This document shows positions 8,721-18,075 of a stretch of DNA of 64,000 bases, piece after piece. This stretch comes from Sagittula salina (GTDB lineage Bacteria; Pseudomonadota; Alphaproteobacteria; Rhodobacterales; Rhodobacteraceae): positions 186,001 through 250,000 of the forward strand of contig NZ_JAGISH010000002.1 of the NCBI RefSeq assembly GCF_017813235.1, in the 5' to 3' direction. The notes under the pieces are model-generated. The model saw only the letters and a list, made by a program, of their open reading frames with translations, was not told where the DNA came from and made no database searches. The translations under genes were made by a program, and so were the position numbers. Position 1 is the stretch's first letter. Every line of letters starts with the position of its first letter.

Positions 8721-9997
8721 TGTCCCTTCCCAAGGCAAAACAGGACGCGACCGAAGCGCGGCTGGAAAGGCTGAACCTGCCGGAGGGCGGCTGGTCCGCC
8801 TCTGCCCGCCGCGACGCGCTGGACCGGGTGACGGCCATGGGCCTGCCCGGCGCGCGTGACGAGTACTGGAAGTACACACGCCCGGACACGCTGAACGCAC
8901 CCGAAGCTCCTCCGGCGGAGGCACTGGACGCCCACGAAGCGCCGATCTTCGGCGAGCGTGACCGGCTGAAGGTGGTCTTTGTCGACGGTGTATTTGACGC
9001 CGGGGCCTCGGACAATCTGGCGATGGAGGGCGTGGAAATCGCCCGCCTCGCGGAGACGGCCGATATTCATTGGGCGCAAGACATCTATGGCAAGCTCGAA
9101 ACGCGCGGCCAGACGCCTGTGCAACGGCCCCATGCCGCCCTGAACACGGCCTTTGCCAGCGACGGCCTGCTGATCCACGTCACGGGCAAGGCGGCCAAGC
9201 CGATCCACATCAACTACGTGCACAAGGAGACGCAGTCCGATGCCATCCTTCACCACGTGGTGAAGGTCGACGCTGGCGCCGAGTTGACCATCCTCGAAAG
9301 CGGCCCGGCGGCGGCGCGCTTCAACAAGGTGGTGGAGGCCGACATCGCCGACACCGGCAGGTTGCACCACGTCTGCGCGCAGGGTCGCGATCACGCGCGC
9401 CGCGCGGTCACGCATCTGTTTGCGCGCCTCGGCACCGAGTCCGCGTTCAAGAGCTTTACCCTGACCGTCAACGGCGTGTTGACGCGTAACGAGGCGGTGG
9501 TCGAGTTCACCGGCGACGACGCGGTGGCACATATCGCGGGTGCCTGCATGGGCGACGGCGATTTCCACCACGACGACACGGTGTTTGTCACCCATGATGC
9601 GGTGAACTGCGAAAGCCGTCAGGTCTTCAAGAAGGTGCTGCGCAACGGTGCGGTCGGCGTCTTCCAAGGCAAGATCCTCGTGAAGGCGGGCGCCCAGAAG
9701 ACCGATGGCTATCAGATCAGCCAGTCGTTGCTGCTGGACGACGACAGCCAGTTTCTGGCAAAGCCGGAGCTTGAGATCTATGCCGACGACGTGGCCTGTT
9801 CGCACGGGTCGACCTCTGGTGCGATCGACGAGGATTCGCTGTTCTACCTCTGTGCCCGAGGCGTGCCGCGCGGTATCGCGGAGGACATGATGACCATCGC
9901 CTTCATCGCGGAGGCCGTCACCGAGATCGAGGACGAAGGTCTGCGCGAGGATCTGGTGGAGCGGGTCGAGGCCTGGCTGGCGCGCAGGCGCGCCTGA
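8720..9997 (+). CDS. sufD: Fe-S scaffold subunit SufD
   Basis: A 425-residue SufD, the beta-helix partner of SufB in the SufBC2D complex. The C-terminal core is well conserved: NCESRQVFKKVLRNGAVGVF, KTDGYQISQSLLLDDDSQF, and CSHGSTSGAIDEDSLFYLCA, containing the His of the SufB-SufD interface region. The ATG at 8720 overlaps the sufC stop codon. The N-terminal 130 residues are variable, as in other SufD proteins. It is followed after three bases by a membrane-protein gene in the same operon. Confidence 0.95.
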   Translation: MSLPKAKQDATEARLERLNLPEGGWSASARRDALDRVTAMGLPGARDEYWKYTRPDTLNAPEAPPAEALDAHEAPIFGERDRLKVVFVDGVFDAGASDNLAMEGVEIARLAETADIHWAQDIYGKLETRGQTPVQRPHAALNTAFASDGLLIHVTGKAAKPIHINYVHKETQSDAILHHVVKVDAGAELTILESGPAAARFNKVVEADIADTGRLHHVCAQGRDHARRAVTHLFARLGTESAFKSFTLTVNGVLTRNEAVVEFTGDDAVAHIAGACMGDGDFHHDDTVFVTHDAVNCESRQVFKKVLRNGAVGVFQGKILVKAGAQKTDGYQISQSLLLDDDSQFLAKPELEIYADDVACSHGSTSGAIDEDSLFYLCARGVPRGIAEDMMTIAFIAEAVTEIEDEGLREDLVERVEAWLARRRA

Positions 9998-10000
9998 GCC

Positions 10001-10540
10001 TTGGCTGTCTCGAGCGACATCGCGGCGATGTACCGCCGCCCGGCGGCGGTCGTCCGCGACAAGCTGGCGCGCGTGGTAAGCGAACCGCGCGCGCTGGCCT
10101 ATCTGATGGCGGCCTGCGGACTGATGTTCGTGGCGCAGATGCCCGGCGCGGTGCGCCGCGTCTGGCAACGCGATCCCGCGTCCTGGGAGGCTGACAGGCA
10201 GGCCTTCCAGGAGGCGGTGCAACCGGAACTGGGGGCGACGCTGCTTGGCATGGTCATCCTGCTGCCCCTGTTCTTCTATCTTCTGGCATTGATAATCTTT
10301 GCGGTGGCAAGGCTTTTTCGGTCGTCGGTGGCGGGCTGGGACGTGCGGCTGGTCACCTTCTGGGCCCTGCTCGCGGCGACACCTCTGCAACTTCTGGCTG
10401 GTCTGACAAGCGCTTTTGTCGGGGCGGGGACGGCCCTGAATCTTGTCGGGGTCTTGTGGGTCGTCGTGTTTCTGTGGTTCCTGTCCACCGGAGTGCGCGA
10501 GGCGCACCGCATGGCAGCACAAGACGGGGAGGCGGCATGA
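10001..10540 (+). CDS. Yip1-type membrane protein (first of pair)
   Basis: A 179-residue integral membrane protein with about four hydrophobic segments (near residues 34-52, 79-103, 118-141 and 146-163), resembling bacterial Yip1-domain proteins. The frame opens with TTG at 10001, three bases after sufD; an ATG at 10028 is the alternative and neither has a good Shine-Dalgarno, so the start is uncertain. It overlaps the next Yip1-like gene by four bases (ATGA). A pair of such proteins just ahead of sufS suggests a membrane-linked accessory role, which I cannot define. Confidence 0.72.
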   Translation: MAVSSDIAAMYRRPAAVVRDKLARVVSEPRALAYLMAACGLMFVAQMPGAVRRVWQRDPASWEADRQAFQEAVQPELGATLLGMVILLPLFFYLLALIIFAVARLFRSSVAGWDVRLVTFWALLAATPLQLLAGLTSAFVGAGTALNLVGVLWVVVFLWFLSTGVREAHRMAAQDGEAA

Positions 10541-11127
10541 CGCTTCAGGGGTTCCTGAAACTCGCGGTGGAGACCGTCAGCTCGCCCCGCGACGTGGCGC
10601 GGCTGCTGCTGGCCACCCGCCTCTCGAAGGAAGCGGTCTGGACCGCCTTTGCCGCGGTCTTGGTGCTGAACGCTGTGGTCTACGGTGCGACGCTGGTGCT
10701 TGATCCGGCACCTGCGGGGGTGCCGATCTTCCTGTCTTCGCCACTGTTCTACCTCGCGGCGGAGGGGGTGACCCTGTTCGGCACGATCGTCTGCGTGACA
10801 TTGATCGGACGCCTGCTGGGCGGGGCGGGGCGGATGACGGATGTAGCGCTGTTGCTGGTCTGGCTGCAGGCGCTGAACCTGATCGTGCAGGCCGTGACGG
10901 CGCTGGTGCTGCCGCTGTCCCCGGGGCTTGCCGGTCTTCTGGTTCTGTTGGCCTCCGGCCTCGGGTTCTGGATCCTGCTGAATTTCATAGACGAGGCGCA
11001 CGGGCTTGGCAGCCTGTTCAAGGCATTCGTCGTTTTTCTGCTGGGGCTACTCGCCCTCGGCTTTGCGCTCTCGGTGCTGTTGACGGTCGCCGGGGTGACA
11101 CCGGAAGGGATGATGGGCAATGTATGA
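10537..11127 (+). CDS. Yip1-type membrane protein (second of pair)
   Basis: A 196-residue membrane protein starting MTLQGFLKLAVETVSSPRDVARLLLATRLSKEAV, the usual amphipathic N-terminus of Yip1-domain proteins, then five or so hydrophobic segments from residue 35 to the end. The ATG overlaps the preceding gene's stop as ATGA and the gene's 3' end overlaps the sufS start by eight bases, so it is locked into the operon. It is homologous in layout to the protein before it. Function unknown. Confidence 0.78.
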   Translation: MTLQGFLKLAVETVSSPRDVARLLLATRLSKEAVWTAFAAVLVLNAVVYGATLVLDPAPAGVPIFLSSPLFYLAAEGVTLFGTIVCVTLIGRLLGGAGRMTDVALLLVWLQALNLIVQAVTALVLPLSPGLAGLLVLLASGLGFWILLNFIDEAHGLGSLFKAFVVFLLGLLALGFALSVLLTVAGVTPEGMMGNV

Positions 11128-12340
11128 CGTCCAAGCGGTCCGCAAGGACTTTCCGATCCTCTCGCGGGAGGTGAACGGCAAGCCGTTGGTCTACCTCGAC
11201 AATGGTGCTTCGGCGCAGAAGCCGCGTGCGGTTATCGACGCGGTGACGAAGGGCTACGGCGAAGAATACGCCAACGTGCATCGGGGGCTGCACTACCTGT
11301 CGAACCTCGCCACCGACAAATACGAAGGCGTGCGCGGCGTGATCGCGGGTTTCCTCGGGGCGACCGACCCGGAGGAGATCATCTATACCACCGGGACCAC
11401 CATGGGTATAAACATGGTGGCCTATGGCTGGGCCATGCCGAACCTGCAAGCGGGGGACGAGATCGTGCTCTCGGTGATGGAGCACCATGCCAATATCGTG
11501 CCCTGGCACTTCCTGCGGGAGCGGCAGGGCGTGGTGCTGAAGTGGGTGGATTGCGATTCTACCGGCGCGCTCGACCCTGAGAAGGTCATCGACGCCATCG
11601 GCCCCCGGACCAAGCTGGTTGCGATCACCCAGTGTTCGAACGTGCTGGGCACCGTGGTGGACGTCAAGGCGATCTGCGAGGGCGCGCGTGTGAAAGGTGT
11701 GCCGGTGCTGGTGGATGGCTCTCAGGCGGCGGTGCACATGCCCGTCGACGTGGAGGACATCGGCTGCGATTTCTATGCCATCACCGGCCACAAGCTTTAT
11801 GGGCCCTCGGCCTCGGGTGCGATCTGGATCCGCCGTGCGCGCATGAACGAAATGCGCCCCTTCATGGGGGGTGGCGACATGATCCGAGAGGTTCACAAGA
11901 ACGAGGTGACCTACAACGATCCGCCGATGAAGTTCGAGGCGGGCACCCCCGGTATCGTGCAGCAGATCGGGCTTGGCGTGGCGCTGGAATACATGATGGG
12001 ACTGGGCATGGAGAACATCGCCGCGCACGAGGCATCCCTGAGGGACTATGCCGTCGAGCGTCTCGGCGGTCTGAACTGGCTGAGTGTCCAAGGTACCACC
12101 GCGAACAAGGCGGCGATCTTCTCCTTCACCATGCAGGGCGCGGCCCATGCGCACGACATTTCCACCATCCTCGACAAGAAGGGCGTTGCGGTCCGGGCGG
12201 GTCATCACTGCGCCGGGCCGCTGATGGAACACATGGGCGTCACGGCGACCTGCCGGGCGTCCTTTGGCTTGTATAATACCCGCGAGGAAGTCGACGTGCT
12301 GGTGGAGGCGCTCGAACTGGCGCATGACCTTTTCGGATGA
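11120..12340 (+). CDS. sufS: Cysteine desulfurase SufS
   Basis: A 406-residue group II cysteine desulfurase, normally partnered by SufE or SufU to pass persulfide to SufB. Key positions: Lys225 in [10 protein letters not shown] for PLP, His in [10 protein letters not shown], and the catalytic Cys364 in [13 protein letters not shown]. The ATG lies inside the end of the Yip1-like gene (8-base overlap). It is the last gene of the operon here: the sufT- and sufA-type genes that often follow in Rhodobacterales are absent, and a tRNA gene and mobile-element remains come next. No sufE or sufU is seen in the window. Confidence 0.96.
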   Translation: MYDVQAVRKDFPILSREVNGKPLVYLDNGASAQKPRAVIDAVTKGYGEEYANVHRGLHYLSNLATDKYEGVRGVIAGFLGATDPEEIIYTTGTTMGINMVAYGWAMPNLQAGDEIVLSVMEHHANIVPWHFLRERQGVVLKWVDCDSTGALDPEKVIDAIGPRTKLVAITQCSNVLGTVVDVKAICEGARVKGVPVLVDGSQAAVHMPVDVEDIGCDFYAITGHKLYGPSASGAIWIRRARMNEMRPFMGGGDMIREVHKNEVTYNDPPMKFEAGTPGIVQQIGLGVALEYMMGLGMENIAAHEASLRDYAVERLGGLNWLSVQGTTANKAAIFSFTMQGAAHAHDISTILDKKGVAVRAGHHCAGPLMEHMGVTATCRASFGLYNTREEVDVLVEALELAHDLFG

Positions 12341-12450
12341 GGGGGGCGGAGCCGGTCGCACCGTACGCCCGAAAGTGACGTGAAAACTGTTGCCGGAGCC
12401 CCGGATTTGCCGTTGCAGGCGGCCGGGGCAGCCGCTATAGACCCCGGCAG

Positions 12451-12527
<77 letters not shown>

Positions 12528-12609
12528 TATTTTCTTGAACATTGCTCGTGGTGCTCGGGACTCGGCATGATCCGTGGTATGGGTTATGGTTGGGAAACGG
12601 GTTGGGGCC

Positions 12610-13150
12610 TTAACGTCGGTACGCGTTCTCGATGCTTTGCTGGTAATCAGGAGAGTGGTGACCGTAGGTCTTCTCCAAGGTCTGAGGTGAAGTGGAAAAG
12701 TAACCGGCCGCGTCGTAAAGGGTCACGCCTCGTTGCAGCATCCAGGTCACGGCGGTGTGCTTCAAGGTGTGCGGGACCACGTCCGACAGATCGATAGGGC
12801 GGCCGTGGGCTGTCGCAGCTTCTCCGCGGCAGCCTTGGCTCCGTCGAAGGCCTTCCGAATATCCGCGACCTTCATTCGGAGGATAACGCCGATCCGCTCG
12901 ACCCGCCGTGTCACCACGTGACTGCAACCCTTGCGCGCCTTGATACGCAAGTATGCCATGTGGCGGGCCGGTATACGGGCTTCTTCCTGACGCTTGTTCG
13001 TTGCGACTTTGCTTGGAGGCTTTCGGGAGAGGATGCCACGTCCGAGATCGATGAACGCTTCATCGTCAGTCCCATGTCCGAGGCAGGTGTTGAGGATTGT
13101 CGCCTTGCTACTACCTGTACACAGGGCGTGGAAGATAAAGTCGGCTACAT
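12610..13150 (-). pseudogene. Tyrosine recombinase (integrase) remnant
   Basis: Reading the minus strand from about 13150, one frame gives a recombinase core (DFIFHALCTGSSKATILN, FIDLGRGILSRKPPSK, then ARKGCSHVVTRRVERIG and ADIRKAFDGAKAAAEK). Near 12790 the frame shifts, and the other frame continues with DVVPHTLKHTAVTWMLQRGV and ends QTLEKTYGHHSPDY with the nucleophile Tyr. So catalytic box II survives but in a second frame; the box I arginine, expected in a TGAR-type motif, reads TGSS. The N-terminal half is missing. The gene lies directly beside the tRNA it would have used as target. It is certainly inactive. Confidence 0.82.
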
Positions 13151-13228
13151 GGCGCCCGTCGCAGTTCAGCCTCCGCAGCCCGCGAAGCAGCCAGTACCCC
13201 CCTCGATCTCCAGCAGCGTTTCACCAGC

Positions 13229-13339
13229 ATGGTCACCGCAACCACCGAGAAGGCCCGGATGGGGAACAAGGCCGACGCCCTGGCCAAGGACTTCTCCGCC
13301 TTCTTGCTCGACAAGCTTCTGGGCGACGCGCCGCGCTGA
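13229..13339 (+). other. Short orphan coding fragment
   Basis: A 36-residue frame from the ATG at 13229 (MVTATTEKARMGNKADALAK at its start), open upstream for about 30 further codons without a clear start. Composition looks protein-like and it ends naturally before the helicase remnant. I take it as a leftover gene fragment of the decayed element; family not recognised. Confidence 0.3.
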
Positions 13340-13490
13340 CACCGACGCCCCGGTCTTGCCGTAGCTCCGGGCAGCCCCTCGGCTCGAACCGGGTGCGCCC
13401 ACGCTTCCCCTGACGGGATAGCGATGGGTTCCACTATCGCAAGGCAGAACCGCCACCGCCTTCGCCCACGCGTCGCGCCTGAATCCGATC

Positions 13491-14300
13491 GTGGCCAGCG
13501 GACGACCCCGTCATGGCCTCGATCCCGCCATGGGCAAGACCACCCTGCTGATCGCCTTCCTGCAGGAGATGATGGTGTCTGAGGAACGTGGAGACGTGGC
13601 GGTGCTGATCTGCCTCTCCCGGATCGACGCGGTGAAGCGGATCGCGAAGGAGGTCGGTCTGGACGTGACGGACTTCGCCGTCCTGACCCGCGACGCGGAG
13701 GCCAATGCCTTGTCCTCGACACCGCCGAAAGCTGCCCGCATCCTCTTCACCACGCAGCAGAGGGTCACCGCTTACATGCGTGGGGCTGAACGCTTCGAGA
13801 CAAGCAGGGTGTTCCACTACGACGGGATGCCCCGTGAGGTCCGCGCCTGCGACGAGACCATGGAGCCGGGTGAAGTGATCACCCCCACCAACGTATCGCC
13901 GGCTGCGCCCAATCTCGAATGACACGGCGGATGCGATACACGAGCTGCAGCAGAAACTCAACGCGGCGTCGAAAGACGACCGCCTCGACATGCCGGAAGT
14001 CCCGATGGCTCATCTTCAAGTGGCTCAGATGCAGGTCGAGCAAGACAGTCCGCTTTACCGCGACCTTGAAGCGCTGATCCAGGTCTCAAGTCGATGTATC
14101 CGCTTCGGCTCGTCGTTGGGGGGACGCAGGGGACGGATCAGGCGGTGCGGCGTGAGTTGCCACAGGAAGCCGCTCCTGTTCTGGTCCTCGACGCCCCGGC
14201 CCGCGTCCGCCAGACCTATCACCTCCAGGCCCGGCGCGGTCTCATTCGCCGCCTGCGCGCTGCAACCAGGGATCCCTTCGGGTCGGCTGCATGGCGATGA
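13491..14300 (+). pseudogene. Frameshifted helicase/ATPase remnant
   Basis: The first frame (13491-13922) starts near a truncated P-loop, MGKTTLLIAFLQEMM, and continues with VAVLICLSRIDAVKRIAKE, RILFTTQQRV and VFHYDGMPREVRACDET, a DEAD-like layout known from plasmid and genomic-island helicases. It runs into a stop at about 13922, but another frame from about 13921 stays coding-like (DTADAIHELQQKLNAAS). A third shift near 14090 leads to APVLVLDAPARVRQTYHL. At least two frameshifts and missing ends make this a pseudogene of the integrated element. Confidence 0.65.
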
Positions 14301-14328
14301 TGAGCAGGCTGCGGATGTTCAGGGGGTA

Positions 14329-14392
14329 AAAATCTGTGTGCCCCCTCCCCCCATGGGGTGCCACCTGGGGGGAGGGGGCGGGGTCAGATTTT
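14329..14392. repeat. Large two-tier palindrome
   Basis: Outer arms AAAATCTG (14329-14336) and CAGATTTT (14385-14392) flank perfect 14-base inner arms GCCCCCTCCCCCCA (14340-14353) and its complement (14366-14379), with a 12-base loop. The two tiers are separated by 3 and 5 unpaired bases. No gene is read through it. It lies inside the decayed element, 208 bases before the distal att copy. It could be a transcription terminator, a replication or transfer structure, or a cruciform-forming site. Confidence 0.8.
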
Positions 14393-14599
14393 CTCGGCCA
14401 AGCCGCCCTCAGCCTCCAACCTAGCTCAGCTCCCGCCGTGGCCTTGGCCTCCCCGGGCCAGCCCCAGATCAGGTCTCGGTCGCCGTAGATCACACCGTAG
14501 ACCCCGATGCGCCTGTTGACCCCGATGCCGGAACGAGAGTAGCCCGTGTCTTGCTGCGGATCATGGCCGAGGCGGTGCCTGCAGCGAGAACACAACCAA

Positions 14600-14616
14600 C
14601 CTATCGGATGCGCCAT
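14600..14616. other. attR-like copy of the tRNA-Arg 3' end
   Basis: CCTATCGGATGCGCCAT differs from the tRNA 3' end by one base. No tRNA structure precedes it, so it is a duplicated target segment, marking the far edge of the integrated element. Confidence 0.65.
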
Positions 14617-15162
14617 TCCAGTGTCCTCAAGGAAAACGGTGTGGGGCTCGTGTCCCAGCGTGGGACAGATGGGCCTTTTCAGGGTTTTCAAGGGTTTGCC
14701 AGATCCTGGTAACCTTTTGTTCAGGTGCCCGCAGGGACATCGGCAGGGGGCCTGATCGGGCGCAGGGCCGGGCCTGGTCGTGACGCTTCGCACGGGCTTT
14801 GAGTGGACAAGGGGGGACCGAGGGGGCCCGTTTCCGGATTCTTTTGTGCCGAATGAGCCGGGTCTGCCGCGCAGAGCGCGACGCGCAGCAGGTGCGGACG
14901 TCGGGCGCGGTTTTGGCTGCGGACGGTGCGATAATCTGCGGGATCCTGGCCTTCGGCCGTCCCCAGCGCGGCAAGGCGCGGGAGGATGGGGCGCTTGCGT
15001 TGCGCGCGCTCGGCACGTTGCCGGGGGATGCCGCCCGCGCGCGGGGTGATTGGTGGCGGGAGGGCCCAGCTTTGCCCTTACGTGCAACGCCCCCGGATGA
15101 GACGACGCATCAAGCCGGGCATTCGAAACCATCCTGACGCCGCCACGGATCGAAAGGGAGCA

Positions 15163-15225
15163 GGGGGCGCTGCCCCCGCCGTTCCTGCGGAGCGGCGCCC
15201 CAAGAGTATTTGGACCAACGAAAAG
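15163..15225 (+). repeat. Dispersed hairpin repeat, copy b
   Basis: GGGGGC-GCT-GCCCCC is followed by a second hairpin, GCCGTTCC-TGC-GGAGCGGC (one G-T pair), and the tail GAGTATTTGGACCAACGAAAAG. The layout is that of the other copies, but the second stem has its own sequence. It has no gene immediately upstream. Confidence 0.7.
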
Positions 15226-15358
15226 CGGGGGAACGCGGTCCCGGGGCGGGGGCCAGTGTTATGTACCAGGTGTTTCGGCCGGGGCTGGGCGGTGTCCTGA
15301 CCCTGCGGGGAGGGCGAAGTCCGGCGGTTCCTGGTTCGAAGGGCCGGGCGGAGCCTTT

Positions 15359-15394
15359 ATCTGCGGCATCTGCGGCATCTGCGGCATCTGCGGC
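15359..15394. repeat. Nine-base tandem repeat, four copies
   Basis: ATCTGCGGC repeated four times without a mismatch in the gene-poor border region. On the minus strand it would encode repeated Pro-Gln-Met, but the frame there is not otherwise convincing. A simple slippage-prone repeat. Confidence 0.85.
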
Positions 15395-15564
15395 CGGAAG
15401 TGGACGGCAGGACGTTGGCCGCGGGCCGGGATGCCGTGCTGAGGGCTGCGCCTGGATAGCGGGGATGGGGCGGGCCGTGAAGGGCGGGCCCGAAGGCGGG
15501 GCGTGGACAGCAACGCATGGACAGCGGGGCCGGTTGAGGCGGGCGCGAGCGGGGTGGGGACGGA

Positions 15565-16020
15565 TCAGTTCCAGGCCAGACGGTTGTGCGCCGTGTGCGT
15601 GAAATGCGGCAGGACGAAGTGCTGGCAGCTGCCGCAGAAGACGCGGGTGGCGCCGATGGCTCCGAGCGCTCCGGCCGGCGCGAGCGAGGAGCCTTCCTGG
15701 ACTGCCAGTTCGGCGGTACGCATGAGTTGACGTTCGGCGTCGTTCATGTGCCAGACGCCGGGCGGCGCCATGGTGTTGGCGCAGCCCGCCACCGCGTGAT
15801 CGCCCGCATTGTTTCCGTTCAGGTGGGTCTGGAGCGCGTCGATCATCGTGCCCGTGATGCCGTTGGCGCCGGCCCCGGCAGTCGCGATGAGCAGGACCTT
15901 CTGGTTGTTGCCGGTGCTGTAGGCCAGCGCGCCATAGGTCGTGCGTGCGAGGGTCCCGACGGGGACATTGTTCTGAAACCAAGCAAGGGCGGTCTGGACG
16001 GCTTCGAGCGGCGTTGCCAT
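15565..16020 (-). CDS. Hypothetical protein, candidate deaminase fold
   Basis: A 151-residue protein with AGGAG six bases before the ATG, so translation is credible. I do not recognise the family. The C-terminal half contains WHMNDAERQLMRTAE (Asp94-Ala95-Glu96) and, 32 residues later, VFCGSCQHF (Cys129, Cys132). This spacing fits the zinc cytidine-deaminase-like signature [HCD]-A-E...C-x2-C, and the segment before the cysteines looks like the strand that carries them in that fold. The first 75 residues are Gly/Ala/Asn-rich. Neighbours give no clue: decayed element on one side, an alcohol dehydrogenase on the other. The deaminase idea is inference; it might equally be a plain zinc-binding protein. 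Confidence 0.6.
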   Translation of the reverse strand: MATPLEAVQTALAWFQNNVPVGTLARTTYGALAYSTGNNQKVLLIATAGAGANGITGTMIDALQTHLNGNNAGDHAVAGCANTMAPPGVWHMNDAERQLMRTAELAVQEGSSLAPAGALGAIGATRVFCGSCQHFVLPHFTHTAHNRLAWN

Positions 16021-16137
16021 GGGGTGGCTCCTGCAATGGGAGTGTGGATCGTGATTTGAAATATGCTGCGATCCTACACGCAGCGCGCGAAACTTTGCAA
16101 GGTGGATCGCGGGATTCGGCCCCCACAGGCCGTGCCC

Positions 16138-17178
16138 TCAGCCGAAGTGGGTGATCACCGTGGCACCGGTGGCGGCGAAGCGGTCCATCGTCATAAGGGC
16201 CTGCGGCGCATCGGCAAGCGCGATGCGGTCCCCCACGAGGCGGGCGGGGTCGAGTGTGCCGCTGCGGATCATGTCCAGCATGGCGCCGTAGCGGTGCGCC
16301 TGCATTCCGTGACTGCCGTAGAGTTCCAGTTCCCAGCCGATGACGCGATCCATGGGGATGGGCGGGCGCGCCTGCTCGGCCAGCAACAGGCCCACCTGCA
16401 CATGCCTGCCACGACGGCGCAGCGACAGCACGGAGTTTGCGCAGGTGGTGGGGTGGCCGAGCGCATCGAGCGAGACATGCGCGCCGCCCCCCGTGGCGGC
16501 CATGATCGCGGCGGGGACGTCCCCGGTCGTGCCATTCACGGTGACGGTCGCGCCGAAGCTGCGGGCGAGGGCGAGCTTGGTCTCGTCGAGGTCGACGGCC
16601 ACCACCTGCGCGCCCAGCGCCTGCGCGATCATGATGGCCGAGAGACCGACGCCACCGCAGCCGTGCACCGCGACCCATTGGCCGCCGCTCACCCGGCCCT
16701 GGTCGACCACGGCGCGGAAGGCGGTGGCAAAGCGGCAGCCGAGCGCCGCGGCGGTGTCATACCCCATGTCCTCGGGCAGGCGGACGAGGTTGAGGTCGGC
16801 GTGGTGCAGGCTGACGTATTCCGCGTAGGATCCCCAATGCGTGAATCCGGGCTGGAATTGCGCGCGGCAGACCTGCTGATCGCCCGCGTGGCATTCCGGG
16901 CAGGCGCCGCAGCCGCCGACGAAGGGCACGGTGACGCGGTCGCCCACCTGCCAGTTGCGCACGTCGCGGCCCTTTGCCGTGATGACGCCCGCGAGTTCGT
17001 GTCCGGGCACATGCGGCAGGGCGATGTCGGGATCGTGACCCATCCAGCCGTGCCAGTCGCTGCGGCAAAGCCCGGTGGCGCGGACCTCGACGACGACGCC
17101 GTGTGGCTCGGGCGTGGGGTCGGGCAGGGTGGCGATCTTCGGGGCCTCGCGGAAGTGCTCGAAGAGGACGGCTTTCAT
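16138..17178 (-). CDS. Zinc-dependent alcohol dehydrogenase (MDR superfamily)
   Basis: A 346-residue medium-chain dehydrogenase/reductase. Catalytic zinc ligands are visible as Cys38 ([11 protein letters not shown]) and His60-Glu61 (VPGHELAG); the structural zinc uses Cys90, 93, 96 and 104 ([15 protein letters not shown]). The NAD(P)-binding [18 protein letters not shown] lies around residue 172. AGGAG is six bases before the ATG at 17178; the much longer open frame upstream is not coding. It probably oxidises an alcohol or polyol; the substrate cannot be told. It is divergent from the DUF2182 gene. Confidence 0.92.
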   Translation of the reverse strand: MKAVLFEHFREAPKIATLPDPTPEPHGVVVEVRATGLCRSDWHGWMGHDPDIALPHVPGHELAGVITAKGRDVRNWQVGDRVTVPFVGGCGACPECHAGDQQVCRAQFQPGFTHWGSYAEYVSLHHADLNLVRLPEDMGYDTAAALGCRFATAFRAVVDQGRVSGGQWVAVHGCGGVGLSAIMIAQALGAQVVAVDLDETKLALARSFGATVTVNGTTGDVPAAIMAATGGGAHVSLDALGHPTTCANSVLSLRRRGRHVQVGLLLAEQARPPIPMDRVIGWELELYGSHGMQAHRYGAMLDMIRSGTLDPARLVGDRIALADAPQALMTMDRFAATGATVITHFG

Positions 17179-17279
17179 GGGGTCTCCTGCCAAGGGTATG
17201 GGGGCCGGGCGATGCCCCGGCTGCAAGAGGGATTGCGCAGCGCGGGCGGCGATGCAAGGGTCAGCACCGGGGAGGACAC

Positions 17280-18056
17280 ATGCAACTGGCAGGCCGTGAT
17301 ATTTTTCGGCGCAGCGTTTCCGCGCGCGATCTTTTCTGGCTGGGGTTCTTTGCCGCCGTGCTGGCGGCCTGGGGCTGGCTCTACCTGATGGCGGTGGAAC
17401 GCGGCGGGCCGCTCTGGGCGGAGACGCTGGCGAGTCTTTGCGGTGTGGAGGCGGGGCGCGCGGGGATCGGCGCGGTCTGGGGCATGTGGGCGGCGATGAG
17501 CGTGGCGATGATGTTGCCGACTCTGTTGCCGATGCTGGCCGGCTACCAGCGCTTTGCCCTGCGGGTGTCGCGCCCGGTGGCCGGGCAGGCGGGGCTGGTG
17601 CTGGGGTTCCTCGCCGTCTGGCTGGGGTTTTCAGGCATCGCGACGCTTGTGCAGGTGCGCCTGTCGGCGGCGGGGCTGGTGGACGCGCGGGGCGTGGTGT
17701 CGGTCGCGCTTCAGGGGGCATTATTGATGGGCGCGGGGCTGTGGCAGTTCACCGGCGTGAAGGCGCGCTGCCAGAGTGCGTGCCTGTCGCCGATGGCGTA
17801 TTTCCTTGGCCGGTTTCGCGCGGGCTTTGGCGGCGGGCTGCGCATGGGGCTGGAGATCGGGCGCGATTGCCTGGGCTGTTGCTGGGCAATCATGGCGCTG
17901 GGATTCGTCGGTGGGGTGATGAACCTCGGCTGGATGGGGGTGGCGACGGTGCTCATGGTGCTGGAGAAGCTGCCCGGTCCGGGGCAGGCGGTGAGGCGGC
18001 CTTTGGGCGGGGTGATGGTGGCGAGTGCGCTGGCCGTATGGGGCATGGGGATCTGA
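17280..18056 (+). CDS. DUF2182 integral membrane protein
   Basis: A 258-residue membrane protein of the DUF2182 family with about seven hydrophobic segments. Family landmarks are [23 protein letters not shown] and the cysteine-bearing segments [11 protein letters not shown] and GRDCLGCCW, suggesting metal or redox function. GGGGAGGA precedes the ATG. It is followed after 19 bases by a DUF1326 gene, a pairing common for these two families. Members have been called predicted metal-binding membrane proteins; the actual role is unknown. Confidence 0.88.
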   Translation: MQLAGRDIFRRSVSARDLFWLGFFAAVLAAWGWLYLMAVERGGPLWAETLASLCGVEAGRAGIGAVWGMWAAMSVAMMLPTLLPMLAGYQRFALRVSRPVAGQAGLVLGFLAVWLGFSGIATLVQVRLSAAGLVDARGVVSVALQGALLMGAGLWQFTGVKARCQSACLSPMAYFLGRFRAGFGGGLRMGLEIGRDCLGCCWAIMALGFVGGVMNLGWMGVATVLMVLEKLPGPGQAVRRPLGGVMVASALAVWGMGI

Positions 18057-18075
18057 GAGTTTTGAGGGAGGAAAC

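Larger units (their letters stand above)
14617..15564. other. Gene-poor stretch with repeats
   Basis: About 950 bases without a frame that I accept as a gene; the open frames present lack known motifs and good starts. It holds a small perfect hairpin TGTCCCA-GCG-TGGGACA (14651-14667), a copy of the dispersed hairpin repeat (15163-15225) and a 9-base tandem repeat (15359-15394). It is probably decayed DNA at the border of the integrated element. Confidence 0.55.

Noticed and set aside
13383..13400. Third partial match to the tRNA-Arg 3' end
   Set aside because: Only about ten contiguous bases match and the rest needs a gap; too weak to call an att site.
14799..15137. A 112-codon plus-strand frame in the gene-poor border
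   Set aside because: No ribosome site, no recognisable motif, and composition like other shadow frames.
15359..15394. Possible CRISPR-like array
   Set aside because: Nine-base units without spacers; a simple tandem repeat. No CRISPR array or cas genes were seen in the window.
16678..17721. Long minus-strand extension of the alcohol dehydrogenase frame
   Set aside because: The N-terminal extension is Pro/Arg/Ala-rich shadow sequence over the DUF2182 gene; a proper ribosome site and MDR start exist at 17178.
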